DNA of 64,000 nucleotides from CAWARU01 sp963805795 (GCA_963805795.1 CAWDVG010000004.1:434001-498000); one strand, 5' to 3'; shown: positions 50,403 through 60,119, numbered from the stretch's first letter. The notes: generated by a model from the sequence alone, not told the origin. Numbers and translations: made by a program.

Positions 50403-52664
50403 CTATAATGCCGCAGTAGCCGTGCTTGCTACTGGACTTGCCGCTACCACAGCAGTCTGCGGCGACTCTTGATATTCCGGCAAATATTCATAAGGTGTGG
50501 CACTATCCCGCGGTATCTCCATAGCAAGCTCTGCTATCTCCAAAGCCAAAGGCAGCGCTGTAGCGTTATTGAGTTGAAAACCCTGGAAAATAAATAGAAC
50601 CGCATCCTTTATAGGCAAAAGGGCCTCTCGCAGCTCTGCTTCACGTTTAACAACGTCTTTTAGGCTAACTTCTTCAGGTATAAAATACGGAGTTAAAGCA
50701 TGGGCTCCTTTTATCTTAATAGCCTCCTGATAGAAACAAATGGCTTTTGGAATATTGATCGCAGTCCCATACCCTTTTTCATGACATTGAGCAAGATAAT
50801 ATTGAGCATCGCCATTATAATGACGGGGTAATGAAGTTTCTAAGGACGAGAAAACTTCCATCATTCTAAAATAAAATTCAGGTTTGTCTAAATCTGGATT
50901 TTTTGGTCCAGCTTGTTCTTCATTATTACCTATTTGTTTTTGAGCAATGATGGATATTGTACTTAATTTCTTTTGGGCAATCCAACATAAATGATAAGCT
51001 ACGGAATAGGGGAAATGTATAGGGATAATAATATGTTCTGAATATTGCGCTTTTATAGTCTCTTTATATTGTGGTAGAAGTGGAACGAACGATGCAAGAC
51101 CAAAATAGGGATCCAATTGCTCTAAGTTGTGTTTTGCATTTTCTTCAGCAGTAGCATGGAAACTCAAGCCGAAATGTAAAAGGCCACGGAATAGCATTGG
51201 TAAAAAAAGAGCTAAAGCTTCATTTACGTCCTTTCGTTCCTCTTTATCTATTTCAGGATGCCCCACTAAAGTTAGAACAGCTAATCTGCTGCCAGAGTAT
51301 AAAGCAATTTCATTTATTTTTGTAGGTGCATCATTAAATTGGGATATAAGTTTATTTAAATAGTAGAATGCTACTTTTTCTTCTTGTGAAACCTTGCTAT
51401 TATTTTCGCTCTCAAACCCAGTACGATTATTTTTCATTTGCCCGAAAAAATTATTCACGTAAGCATGTTTAACATTTATGGATGTTTCTCCATCCTTTTT
51501 CATAATCTCACCATAGCATTCACTTGCTTTTTTAGAGTCTTGCTCTACCCCAATTCCATGTTCATAGCATATGGCTAATTCAATTGAATGACCTCCCAGT
51601 ATTGCAGCTCTATTTAATAATTCGAATCCTTTTTTGAAATCGGGTCGCGATTTGGATGCTTTAACTGACATATGCGATTTGGTGACAGTAACTGATATAT
51701 CATTCTTAGCGTTCGAATTGGGTGCACAACAATTCTTATTACCGTCAAAATATTCAGCTACAACGATACCCATCATTTTAGCAATCGCGTCTTTCGCAGA
51801 TACTTCACCTTGTTTCGCTAATGCTTCTAATATTTCAAATGCTTTCAATACATTTCGTTCAACACCCACGCCCCATATATAACAATAACTAAAATTAATA
51901 CCGGCTTCAGGATGACCCCCTTCCATTGCCTTTTTAAGGTAAGCATATGCATTGGGAGCATCTCTTTTAATATATGGGTAGATAGTTTTACTGGCCATAT
52001 CCATGCCCAAGTATGTCATTCCAAGCTTAGCTTGAGCTGATATTAAATGTTCAGCTGCAACACTTAACAACTCTATGCCTTTATTGATATCTTTTGCGAT
52101 GGTGGTTCCAGGATAAGAACCTAAATATATCCAAGACATTAGAGACATCGCATATGAACTTTTCAGGTCTACTGCTTCTTGTAAAAATTTAATGAAATCA
52201 TGATGATTTTGGTTTGCTTGATAATGTATTGCCAGTAGTACTTTAGCCCCCACATAACCTTGCCTAGAAGCAGTTTGCAACATATTGATAGCGCGAGCAA
52301 TATCTCGATCAACTCCTTTGCCAACATAATAAAGTCCGGCTAAACGAGTTAAGCCAATAACGCTGCCGCTTTTAGAAGCAATTTCGTAACATTCAAAAGC
52401 TCTTTTTTCATCTTTATCGACTATAATTCCCTGACTATGACAATATCCCAAAATAACATGGGCATCTGCATAATTGACGTTTGTATTGAGCGAACAAATC
52501 CTCTTTAAAGTATTGATAGACTCTTCTTGTCTTTTTGAATCTTCACTTAATATTGAGTCAATAATGACTACCAATTCTTCATTTTCTTTATTTGGGTTAA
52601 AGTTTCTTAAATCCATTTTTAATTCTACTAAGAAATCTTTTGTTGTATAACGTAATTTCATCAT
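50403..52664 (-). CDS. Large Sel1-repeat protein, copy A
   Basis: 753 residues, no signal peptide. Sel1/TPR-like repeats cover about residues 60-300 (AHVILGYCHSQGIIVDKDEK, RLAGLYYVGKGVDRDIARAI), 340-400 and 620-660 (AQYYLAQCHEKGYGTAINIP). The first 50 residues (MMKLRYTTKDFLVELKMDLR...) and the Ala-rich end (SPVASTATAAL) are shared with copy B at 57867. Sel1 proteins are interaction scaffolds and several in Legionella act in host-cell entry; a similar role is inferred. AGGAGA precedes the start. The upstream palindrome AATATAAGCTATATT is conserved in copy B. Its last codons also survive as a scrap at 54870-54934. Confidence 0.9.
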   Translation of the reverse strand: MMKLRYTTKDFLVELKMDLRNFNPNKENEELVVIIDSILSEDSKRQEESINTLKRICSLNTNVNYADAHVILGYCHSQGIIVDKDEKRAFECYEIASKSGSVIGLTRLAGLYYVGKGVDRDIARAINMLQTASRQGYVGAKVLLAIHYQANQNHHDFIKFLQEAVDLKSSYAMSLMSWIYLGSYPGTTIAKDINKGIELLSVAAEHLISAQAKLGMTYLGMDMASKTIYPYIKRDAPNAYAYLKKAMEGGHPEAGINFSYCYIWGVGVERNVLKAFEILEALAKQGEVSAKDAIAKMMGIVVAEYFDGNKNCCAPNSNAKNDISVTVTKSHMSVKASKSRPDFKKGFELLNRAAILGGHSIELAICYEHGIGVEQDSKKASECYGEIMKKDGETSINVKHAYVNNFFGQMKNNRTGFESENNSKVSQEEKVAFYYLNKLISQFNDAPTKINEIALYSGSRLAVLTLVGHPEIDKEERKDVNEALALFLPMLFRGLLHFGLSFHATAEENAKHNLEQLDPYFGLASFVPLLPQYKETIKAQYSEHIIIPIHFPYSVAYHLCWIAQKKLSTISIIAQKQIGNNEEQAGPKNPDLDKPEFYFRMMEVFSSLETSLPRHYNGDAQYYLAQCHEKGYGTAINIPKAICFYQEAIKIKGAHALTPYFIPEEVSLKDVVKREAELREALLPIKDAVLFIFQGFQLNNATALPLALEIAELAMEIPRDSATPYEYLPEYQESPQTAVVAASPVASTATAAL

Positions 52665-52676
52665 AATCTCCTATTT

Positions 52677-52691
52677 AATATAAGCTATATT
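52677..52691 (-). promoter_or_regulatory. Conserved palindrome in the promoter of Sel1 copy A
   Basis: AATATA-AGC-TATATT, with the flank TATCG also kept, occurs at the same distance from the start codon in both Sel1 copies (52677-52691 and 60132-60146). It may contain the -10 region or an operator. Confidence 0.45.
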
Positions 52692-52802
52692 ATCGAACTT
52701 TAGCTAAACAATTCAATAAACAGGCATGTCAACCTATCTAAAGATGAACTTTAAAAATGATTGTTTTTAATCAATTCATCATTGTCGTTTAAACCTATTT
52801 AA

Positions 52803-54527
52803 TTAAAGCATTGTCGTTTCCGACTTGCAAACGAATCTTTTATCGAAAAAAACAATGCACACTTTTAATATTTTTTTAATGTGCGATTCTTGTTTTATAT
52901 AAGAATCATATTGTTTGATCTGCATTTGGTTTAATCCAGCCGAACACAGTTTTTCATATTGTTGAATTTCTTTACCATTTTCATCTTTCTTAAATTCCAT
53001 TAATATAGCTAAAGTATTGCTGGTATCTCTAGGGACTAATAGTATATCAGGCCTACCTAATCCGAACTCTCTATTTGAAAAAATTTCATGCGTTTCCTTT
53101 AAGGTAGAGATTAAACCTAACAAAAACGTATGGTAGTTAGATTCTTTTGGAAAATCAAACCAGCTTGGAATGTTAATCATGTAATTCTGAAGCTCTTTCA
53201 TGAATGCGTCCATTTCTCCTGAAACAAGGTGGTTCATAAAAGAATTATAGGTTTGGGTATTGTTTAAAGAACGAATAAATGTCTGAAACACATCTCGATA
53301 GCTACATTCAATCTCATAATTAGGTATTTTCACCCGATATCTATAACGCGTACCTGATAACTGTGGTTTGCCAATCGTTTTCAAATACCCTAAGGACCAT
53401 AACAGGCTCCATAAGATTTCGTCATCTCCTTGTTTAAGTTGATCAAAAGATAAATATTCATCGATAAAAGATTCAATGGAATGTCCAGTTAAAAGTAAAT
53501 TTAACTTTTCTTTAATCGACTTGCTTGAATCCAAAAGAACTTTCTTTAGCAAATCTTCATCCCCGGCTTTAATCCAATACGGCTTCAATTTTCCCTTATC
53601 ATCCAAGCAATTTAAAACCGACCAAGGATTATAAATATTTTCTGAATCGCCCGCATGATAGCCGTTATACCAAAATTGCACATCTTTCATGTTCAGATGA
53701 ACTTGATTCTCTTTAAATAAAGAAATCACTTCTTCTTCCGAAAAACCAAAACAATGACTATATTGTTCTTCCATCAAAGAATATAATTTTAAATTATTAA
53801 TATCAGAAAGCATTTTGTTTTTAGACAATCTTAATATGCCTGTCATGACTCCTCGCTCAAGAGCATCATTTCCTTTTAACGCTGCTCCAAACATCCCCTT
53901 GAAAAAACTAACCAAATCTTCAAAATAATCTTTTCCATAGGCAGCATTTAATGGGGCATCATATTCATCTATTAATATAAAAACCTTTTGGCCATAATGA
54001 ACAAACAATAAATGAGAAAGCGTTTTCAATGAATCGCGAATATCTATGATATTGGCTTTATTGCTTGGGTTTAAGCCCTTTAATTTTTGCAGATTATTTT
54101 TATCGATATCCGTTAATTTTTCACTTTTCTCTAACTCAGGATAACTATTGCAGGTATTTTGGATTAGAGCATTTATTTTATTGATGAAATCTTCATAATT
54201 TTTCTCTTTCACATCCTTAAAACTAATAAAAATAACGGGATATTTGCCTTGATATTCATTAATATAGTAACCATTATTTACATCTTGAATTTGAAGATCC
54301 CTAAATAAACCCACTGTTGAGCTTCCATTGACTTCTGAAGCAAGAAAATATCTTAACATGGACATATTCAAGGTTTTACCCCAACGTCGGGGTCGAACAA
54401 TCAATGATACTTCAGCACCACTATCTAACAGCTCCTTAATCATTAAAGTTTTATCAACAAAAAGAAAATTCTTGGTTTTATCGACAAGTTTTGAAAAATC
54501 ATCAATACCAATCGGGATTTTCTTCAT
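52803..54527 (-). CDS. AAA-ATPase-like / PD-(D/E)XK nuclease protein (DUF1703 type)
   Basis: 574 residues. The N-terminal domain is the AAA-ATPase_like family: MKKIPIGIDDFSKLVDKTKN, Walker A RPRRWGKTLNMSML (about residue 45), Walker B KVFILIDEYDAPL (about 180), then the family block YNGYHAGDSENIYNPWSVLN. The C-terminal domain is a PDDEXK_9 nuclease: FGLGRPDILLVPRD followed by ILMEFKKDENG, which supply the acidic and lysine residues. The family is patchily distributed in host-associated bacteria with unknown function. ATG 54527 matches family starts; an upstream ATG at 54551 is possible. A scrap of its 3' end lies at 54935-54971. Confidence 0.88.
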   Translation of the reverse strand: MKKIPIGIDDFSKLVDKTKNFLFVDKTLMIKELLDSGAEVSLIVRPRRWGKTLNMSMLRYFLASEVNGSSTVGLFRDLQIQDVNNGYYINEYQGKYPVIFISFKDVKEKNYEDFINKINALIQNTCNSYPELEKSEKLTDIDKNNLQKLKGLNPSNKANIIDIRDSLKTLSHLLFVHYGQKVFILIDEYDAPLNAAYGKDYFEDLVSFFKGMFGAALKGNDALERGVMTGILRLSKNKMLSDINNLKLYSLMEEQYSHCFGFSEEEVISLFKENQVHLNMKDVQFWYNGYHAGDSENIYNPWSVLNCLDDKGKLKPYWIKAGDEDLLKKVLLDSSKSIKEKLNLLLTGHSIESFIDEYLSFDQLKQGDDEILWSLLWSLGYLKTIGKPQLSGTRYRYRVKIPNYEIECSYRDVFQTFIRSLNNTQTYNSFMNHLVSGEMDAFMKELQNYMINIPSWFDFPKESNYHTFLLGLISTLKETHEIFSNREFGLGRPDILLVPRDTSNTLAILMEFKKDENGKEIQQYEKLCSAGLNQMQIKQYDSYIKQESHIKKILKVCIVFFDKRFVCKSETTML

Positions 54528-54620
54528 ATACATCATTGCCTTAAATATCATTCGGGATGAATTTCATTATATCTCAAATATTAAATCTTGGATATAGTAA
54601 AGACAATCACCTCTCTAATA

Positions 54621-54801
54621 TCCCCTCATTTTTAACCATTTGAAATATAAAAAAGCAGGGTTGCATTTACTTCAATAAATTAATGACGTACCCAAGAGAG
54701 AAGATAAAGCCGCTCATTATTGAATTTTGTAGGCTAGTGGAGGCCCAACAACATATTTCGGAGACTTTATCATGGATCTAGGTCATATAAAAATGAGGGG
54801 A
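54621..54801. repeat. 181-bp segment bounded by 14-bp inverted repeats
   Basis: TCCCCTCATTTTTA (54621-54634) and its exact reverse complement (54788-54801) bound AT-rich, non-coding DNA. Just outside, AATCACC (left, 54605) and GGTGATT (right, on the minus strand) are also related. This could be a MITE or the ends of a lost insertion sequence; no target duplication is clear. Confidence 0.45.
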
Positions 54802-54869
54802 TCACTGAGCAATCACCTTGTTAACCTGTTCATCTAACTCATAATCCTATGGACCATTCAGCCCATTGA

Positions 54870-54971
54870 AATCTACCAATCATTGCTAACCCAACAATAG
54901 TGCCGCAGTAGCCGTGCTTGCTACTGGACTTGCTATAATCATATTGTGTGATCTGCATTTGGTTTAATCCA
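54870..54971. repeat. Chimeric scrap of Sel1 and AAA/nuclease 3' ends
   Basis: 54870-54934 is nearly identical to 50379-50443 (the end of Sel1 copy A with its spacer), and 54935-54971 to about 52907-52943 (near the end of the AAA/nuclease gene). They are fused as though an extra copy of the module had been deleted between these points. Confidence 0.7.
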
Positions 54972-54997
54972 ACTCAACTTTCATCACTTTATTTGGA

Positions 54998-56329
54998 TTA
55001 TAATGAAACATAGATGACAGATGGACCTTTTCCAAAACGTTTTGCCTTGCCTGCCTTTATTAACTGATTTAGTTTCCTCGTTGCAGTATTTCTCGAAACA
55101 TTTAAACATTTCTCAGCGTCTTCCAATCTTATTTCCTTTTTCATTTTGAAAAGCGCTAACAATTTTTCTTCATCTGAACTCATTTTATTTTCTAAAGGTA
55201 AAAAATTAAAAACCACTTTAACACTATCTGAGCCTTCGATAAAATCGGGTCTTTTAATGCCAGCTTTATTACAACTTTCCAACATTATTCTTATGCCTGT
55301 TCCTAATTTTTCGACAATACCAAGACGTCTAGCTACTCTTGCAAGCGAAGGATTTCTTAAATATGTTGTTCCATCTCCTAAATCATTTAGATCTAAAAGC
55401 CCAGGAAAATTCCCTGGGTTGTATATTTCTAAACGATTATCATAAAGCGCAATCTTGATTGAACCTGGAATCCAATATTTTTTATGAACTAAGGCATTCG
55501 CAATTGCTTCGCGAAGAGCTATTTCTGGTATAATATTTTTTCCTTTTAATGTTGTCTTGAATAATCTATAATCTCTAACAATCCAAGACATTATCAAATG
55601 AAAGCTCACATCTAATTGCTTATCTAAAGGACCTTGTATTTCCTCAGTTTGAATAATATTGCGACCTTCATTCCCTGAAAATCTTGTGCATTGCGTATAT
55701 GCTTCAGGAATATATAGATGAGGGTTCTCATTAAACATAAGAACCCCAGTAACTGTGGGATAATATTTTTCAATGTTAAGAGGAGAACGATGTACTACCT
55801 TTTCAGAGATCAATTGTTCTAGATTGAATTTTTTATATATTTGCTCAATTTTTTTCTGAGATAAAATTTCGATGTTTTCTTGGATTCTTTCCTCATCAAA
55901 ATGTAATCGCTTATTTTCTCTATTTAATTCTTGAATATATTCTTCATTTGCTCTTCTTGTGTTTGATCCTGCTCTTAAATATATGCCTTTAGGGTTTCCT
56001 TCACTTTTAACAAAGACAGGTTTTTTTATGCTTGGAGGGATTTCAATAATGATAACGCTAACATCATCAAAACGTTTCTCATAAATTTCTGCCAATAACC
56101 CTGGACTTGTCGCATCATATAAACTGTTTGGAAATTCATCATAAATCCTGTTCCTAGTCTCTTCACTAACACCCAGCACTTCTCTGCTGGTATCTTCAAC
56201 ACCAATAACTATTTTACCACCCACTCCATTTGCAAATGCCACACACGTTTTCACTAAGTTAGGAAATGCAGGTATTTGTAATTTAAAGTCTAGTGATTTT
56301 GACTCCCGTTCAGGATACTGATATTTCAT
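54998..56329 (-). CDS. AlbA_2/HATPase_c_4 transcriptional regulator (RecG-like annotation)
   Basis: 443 residues. Residues about 10-125 are an AlbA_2 (Schlafen-like) domain: ESKSLDFKLQIP, FANGVGGKIVIGVED, GIYLRAGSNTRRA. Then a HATPase_c_4 domain with ALREAIANALVHKKYWIPGS and GTGIRIMLESC, and a winged helix at the end (LEDAEKCLNVSRNTATRKLN). Such proteins are often mislabelled as RecG-like helicases; they lack helicase motifs and act as regulators or defence-associated proteins of unclear function. The promoter carries five copies of a 9-bp motif (56348-56413), which suggests that the protein binds there and controls itself. Confidence 0.85.
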   Translation of the reverse strand: MKYQYPERESKSLDFKLQIPAFPNLVKTCVAFANGVGGKIVIGVEDTSREVLGVSEETRNRIYDEFPNSLYDATSPGLLAEIYEKRFDDVSVIIIEIPPSIKKPVFVKSEGNPKGIYLRAGSNTRRANEEYIQELNRENKRLHFDEERIQENIEILSQKKIEQIYKKFNLEQLISEKVVHRSPLNIEKYYPTVTGVLMFNENPHLYIPEAYTQCTRFSGNEGRNIIQTEEIQGPLDKQLDVSFHLIMSWIVRDYRLFKTTLKGKNIIPEIALREAIANALVHKKYWIPGSIKIALYDNRLEIYNPGNFPGLLDLNDLGDGTTYLRNPSLARVARRLGIVEKLGTGIRIMLESCNKAGIKRPDFIEGSDSVKVVFNFLPLENKMSSDEEKLLALFKMKKEIRLEDAEKCLNVSRNTATRKLNQLIKAGKAKRFGKGPSVIYVSL

Positions 56330-56347
56330 ACAGAACTACCTCCCCAT

Positions 56348-56413
56348 ATTGCACCATTTTTTGTGAATTGCACCAATTGCACCAATTATACATGAATTGC
56401 ACCAATTGCACCA
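56348..56413 (-). promoter_or_regulatory. Five-copy ATTGCACCA operator array with promoter
   Basis: ATTGCACCA occurs at 56348-56356, 56367-56375, 56376-56384, 56396-56404 and 56405-56413. Copies 2+3 and 4+5 are tandem pairs exactly 29 bases apart. On the minus strand a perfect -10 TATAAT (56385-56390) sits between the pairs, and a TTGGTG -35 (56409-56414) lies 18 bases further up inside the last copy. A protein bound here would block RNA polymerase at the AlbA_2 gene (start 56329). Confidence 0.8.
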
Positions 56414-56602
56414 ATCTCTAAAGATCCCAATCAAATTCTGTCTCGGACCTTGGGTATTATAATATCTATCCCACATAGATATCCTTCAGCATAAATGCTG
56501 ATCATAAAATCAGTTTAATGTGAGTTAAACTTTGTTAATATGAGAACTAAATAAATATTGATCCAAAATTTATTATTTCATCCAATTACAAGATGCATTT
56601 CT

Positions 56603-57228
56603 ATGACAGCAACAAACATAGCAATAAGTAGACAATTATCTTCTAATTCTAAGGCAGAAAAAAGTAAAGAAAAGACCGAAATCCGATTTGACAATAAATT
56701 CATTAACGATTGTATCCCGGTTGTCCGTAGGATTAAAGAACTCGAAAATACTATACCCAACATGTCCCTACAACTGGATAAAACTTACTTAACTATGTCT
56801 CATCTTAAGAAAAGCAATTCAATTATTTCCTTTGCCATGAATATGATAAGCTATGTTTATAATAAACCGGCAACGCTCGGAATAACCCATAAAGACAATG
56901 GCATTGTACTCATTGAATTTGGCACCTGGCATCAATTTGATGAGATGCTTCATGCATTTTGTATTGCTGCAATATACGAGAATGTTCTTTCCATTATTCA
57001 ATATTTTATCACTCACCCTGATTTTTTAAAAACCTTAATCAATTACAGCGACTTTAGCAAGTCAGAAAAAATTTTTCACGCAATGATATAGAGCAAGACG
57101 CAGATGATTTTTTGTTTTTTGCATCAAGACATAATACACTCGCATTTCAGATTTTCTTAAAACAAGGAATAGTAAGAACATACCTATTGGTACAGGAAGG
57201 AAAAGAAATATTTCCTGATGGATGGTAA
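56603..57228 (+). pseudogene. Unknown protein, frameshifted near its end
   Basis: The first frame (ATG 56603, or TTG 56558) runs to a stop at 57091. Coding continues in another frame: if one base is added to the A-run 57066-57071, the sequence reads SEKNFSRNDIEQDADDFLFF, ASRHNTLAFQIFLKQG and ends DGW at 57228, giving about 208 residues. The last part (NTLAFQIFLKQG) looks like an ankyrin-type helix pair. An N-terminal Ser/Lys-rich stretch precedes a helical body (IPVVRRIKELENTIPNMSLQ). I do not recognise a family. It is divergent from the AlbA_2 gene and may share its operator region. The break is again a -1 in a homopolymer. Confidence 0.55.
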
Positions 57229-57369
57229 CGCAATCATAAAAAGTTATTGACTTGTTTTGCCAACATCATAATAACAAATGACTTAAGTTTAATCTATTCT
57301 CTGAAGGATTAAGAAAAGTCATTAGAAAAATTCGCATTGATTTTTACATTTCATTTGCAATATATATGT

Positions 57370-57796
57370 CTACCCTGAATATTATATTATTAAGGTCAAC
57401 CAATTTCGTGAAAGGATCCAAAATAAATTTGATGAATGGATGTATTTTCTTAAAAATGAGCAAATTAAGTCTTCCTTCAAGGCAAAAGGAATCCACAGTG
57501 CCGCAGAAAAATTGAGCGTCTTAAAATTAACCGATCAAGAACGAAGGGCCTATGAAAGATATCAAGACAACCTGCACTATGAAGCCAGCCTGATCCTTTC
57601 ACAAAAAGTAGAAGGAAAGGTGGAAGGTTTCTCAGAGGGGCATACAATTGGGCATGCAAAAGGCCGTGCTGAGGGATTAATAGAGGGGGGAGAACGAGTT
57701 AGGAAAGTTGCTTTATTCTTAAAAAAATCGGGTTTTTCGTCGGATGAGATTAAAGAACATACGGGTTTATCTAAAGATGAAATTGAAAAACTATAA
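57370..57796 (+). pseudogene. Rpn-family gene copy lacking the nuclease domain
   Basis: 57368-57796 matches 49903-50331 base for base in length, with few substitutions, and encodes the C-terminal 142 residues of the Rpn protein (VYPEYYIIKVNQFRERIQNK onward). Just before, 57301-57367 matches 49198-49264, the DNA upstream of the intact gene. So the copy has lost about 640 bases including the start and the whole catalytic region, with AT microhomology at the joint. ATG 57440 could allow a 118-residue fragment, but no ribosome-binding site supports it. Confidence 0.85.
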
Positions 57797-57822
57797 TTTT
57801 TTGAAATAGTGCACGAAAAATA

Positions 57823-57847
57823 TAGATTATTCTTTCATAATAATCTA
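57823..57847. terminator. Bidirectional hairpin, copy in the second module
   Basis: TAGATTATT-CTTTCAT-AATAATCTA, the counterpart of the hairpin at 50358-50384, between the Rpn remnant and Sel1 copy B. Conserved stem with a changed loop, which supports a structural role. Confidence 0.55.
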
Positions 57848-57866
57848 CCAATTGTTGGTAACCCTA

Positions 57867-60119
57867 TTACAGTGCCGCAGTAGCCGTGCTTGCTACTGGA
57901 CTTGCTGCTACCACAGCGGTCTGCGACCGCTCTTGATATTCCGGCATATATTCATAGGGCGTAGCACTATCTCGCGGTATCTCCATAGCAAATTCTGCTA
58001 TCTCCGAAGCCAAAGGCACCGCGGTAGAGTTATTGAGTTGAAAGCCCTGGAAAATAAATAGAACCGCATCCTTTATAGGCAAAAGGGCCCCTCGCAGCTC
58101 TTCTTCACGTTTAACGACGTCTTCTAGACCAACTTCTTCAGGGATAAAATAATGAGTTAAAGCATGAGCTCTTTTCACCTTAATAGCCTCCTGGTAGAAA
58201 CAAATCGCTTTTGGAACATTTATCACAGCCCCATAGCCTTTCTCATGACATTGAGCAAGATAATATTGAGCATCACCATTTTGATGATATCGAAATGAAG
58301 TTTCTAAAGAATGAATGCTTTCCATCATTCTAAAATAGAATTCAGGTTTATTTAGTTCCGGACTTAGCAGTTCTTTCTGTTCCGGACTGTCATCCGGCTG
58401 TCCTGCAGTCTTTGGAGCGCAAAAAGGTATTGTGCTTAGCTTCCTTTGGGCAATCCAACATAAATGATATGCCACTGAGTAAGGGAAATTAACGATAGGA
58501 ACACAAACTGGAAATTGCAGCCCTTCAGCGATAATTTTTTTTGGTAAAACATGTAATGCGAGACTATTAATTTGATTAAATTGCTCCCTTCTCTCTATAT
58601 TTTTTTGCTCAGCAAGGGAACGCACAAGCAAAAACAAACCAATATTTTCGATGGCTTTGCTTAATGCGAAAAAAAAGTAAAATTTTGCTGCAATTTGCAC
58701 GTCCCTTCTTTCATCTTTATCTATTCCTAGATACCCCACCAAAATTAAAACAGCCATTCTGCTTATGGAGTATAAAACCTCTTCTTTTATTACTTCGTTA
58801 GAATCTTCATCTCTCAAAAAAGCAAGCTTCCATAAATAACGAAAGACCCTTGCTTCTTCCTTTTGAAGACTGCTATCGTTCTCGTCCTTAGATTTAGCTT
58901 GATTATTTTTCATTTGCCCAAATTTATAGCTCACCAAAGCATGTCTGGCTCTTAAGCTTTGACAACTTTTCATCTTAATAATAGAACGATAGCATTCTTG
59001 TGCTTTTTCTAGGTTTTTATCTACCCCCATTCCTCTCTCATAACATAGGGCTAATTCAAGAGAATGGCCACCTTGCGCCGCTGCTCTATTTAATAATTCA
59101 AATACTTTTTTGAGATCGTTCTGCGATGCAACAGGTGTAGCTACCGTATCAGTTTCTGCTTTTGAATATAATTTTGCACAACAGTTCTTGTTATCATCTT
59201 TAATAACATGTTCATCGATAACAAATCCTATAAATTCAGGAATAGCATTCCTAGCAGCTGTTTCACCTTTTTGTGCTAATGTTTCTAATATTTCATATCC
59301 TTTAAATGCATTTCGCTCTACACTGATTCCCCATAAATAGAAATAACTTAAATTTATCCCCGCTTCAGGATGGCCCGCTTCCATTGCTTTTTTAAGATAA
59401 AAATATGCTTTTTCGGCATATTTTTCGATATCTGTATCCATACTCATATCCATTCTATAATCTAGATATGTCTTTCCAAAGTTGGCTTGAGCATCGACCA
59501 GATATTCAGCTGCTGCACTTGATAACACCAAGTATTTTTTAATATCTTTTCTGATGGATGCTTCCGGAGAGGACAATAGATATTTTTGAGCCATTATATA
59601 CATGGCTCGTGGATCTTTCAGCTCTATGGCTTCTTGTAAAACCTTAATGGATTCGTGATGTTTTTTGTTTTCTTCATAATAGTTTGCCAGAAGCAATTTG
59701 GCTCCTGCATAACCTTGCCTTGAAGCAGTTTGCGCCATATGGATGGCACGCGCGATATCTTGTTCAATTCCTTGACCCATATAATAACACCCTGCTAAAA
59801 AGGTTAAGCCAATCAAGCTCCCTTTTTTATTGGCAATTTCATAACATTCAAAAGCTTTTTTTTCGTCTTTATCTAATATAATTCCCTGGCCATGGCAATA
59901 GCCTAAAATAACATGAGCATTTGCATAATGGGTACTTGTATTGTCTGAACAAATTTTCTTTAAAGCCTGGATAGCTTCTTCTTGCTTTTTAGAATCTTCA
60001 CTCAATAATGCATCAATAATAATTACTAACTCTTCCTTTTCTTTGTTTGGGTTAAAATTTCTTAAATCAATTTTTAATTCTACTAGCGCATCTTTTATCT
60101 CATAATGTAATTTCATCAT
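57867..60119 (-). CDS. Large Sel1-repeat protein, copy B
   Basis: 750 residues, the paralog of 50403-52664, alike along its length. The N-terminal segment (DLRNFNPNKEKEELVIIIDA), the first repeats (AHVILGYCHGQGIILDKDEK) and the last 130 residues, down to SPVASTATAAL, are most alike; the middle (about 400-560) has diverged strongly. This pattern suggests that the middle is the fast-changing, possibly partner-specific part. TCTCCT on the plus strand gives an AGGAGA site before the start. The frame is intact, in contrast to the Rpn gene beside it. Confidence 0.9.
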   Translation of the reverse strand: MMKLHYEIKDALVELKIDLRNFNPNKEKEELVIIIDALLSEDSKKQEEAIQALKKICSDNTSTHYANAHVILGYCHGQGIILDKDEKKAFECYEIANKKGSLIGLTFLAGCYYMGQGIEQDIARAIHMAQTASRQGYAGAKLLLANYYEENKKHHESIKVLQEAIELKDPRAMYIMAQKYLLSSPEASIRKDIKKYLVLSSAAAEYLVDAQANFGKTYLDYRMDMSMDTDIEKYAEKAYFYLKKAMEAGHPEAGINLSYFYLWGISVERNAFKGYEILETLAQKGETAARNAIPEFIGFVIDEHVIKDDNKNCCAKLYSKAETDTVATPVASQNDLKKVFELLNRAAAQGGHSLELALCYERGMGVDKNLEKAQECYRSIIKMKSCQSLRARHALVSYKFGQMKNNQAKSKDENDSSLQKEEARVFRYLWKLAFLRDEDSNEVIKEEVLYSISRMAVLILVGYLGIDKDERRDVQIAAKFYFFFALSKAIENIGLFLLVRSLAEQKNIERREQFNQINSLALHVLPKKIIAEGLQFPVCVPIVNFPYSVAYHLCWIAQRKLSTIPFCAPKTAGQPDDSPEQKELLSPELNKPEFYFRMMESIHSLETSFRYHQNGDAQYYLAQCHEKGYGAVINVPKAICFYQEAIKVKRAHALTHYFIPEEVGLEDVVKREEELRGALLPIKDAVLFIFQGFQLNNSTAVPLASEIAEFAMEIPRDSATPYEYMPEYQERSQTAVVAASPVASTATAAL

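Larger units (their letters stand above)
54528..54997. other. Intergenic region with repeat scraps
   Basis: About 450 bases without a gene. It holds a pair of 14-bp inverted repeats (54621 and 54788) and a chimeric scrap made of the 3' ends of two neighbouring genes (54870-54971). No transposase frame is present. Confidence 0.5.

Noticed and set aside
54621..54801. A complete insertion sequence between the 14-bp inverted repeats
   Set aside because: Only about 150 bases lie between them and there is no transposase frame; kept only as a repeat.
54998..56329. Annotation of the AlbA_2 gene as a RecG helicase
   Set aside because: There are no Walker A/B or helicase motifs; the AlbA_2, HATPase_c_4 and winged-helix parts explain the whole protein.
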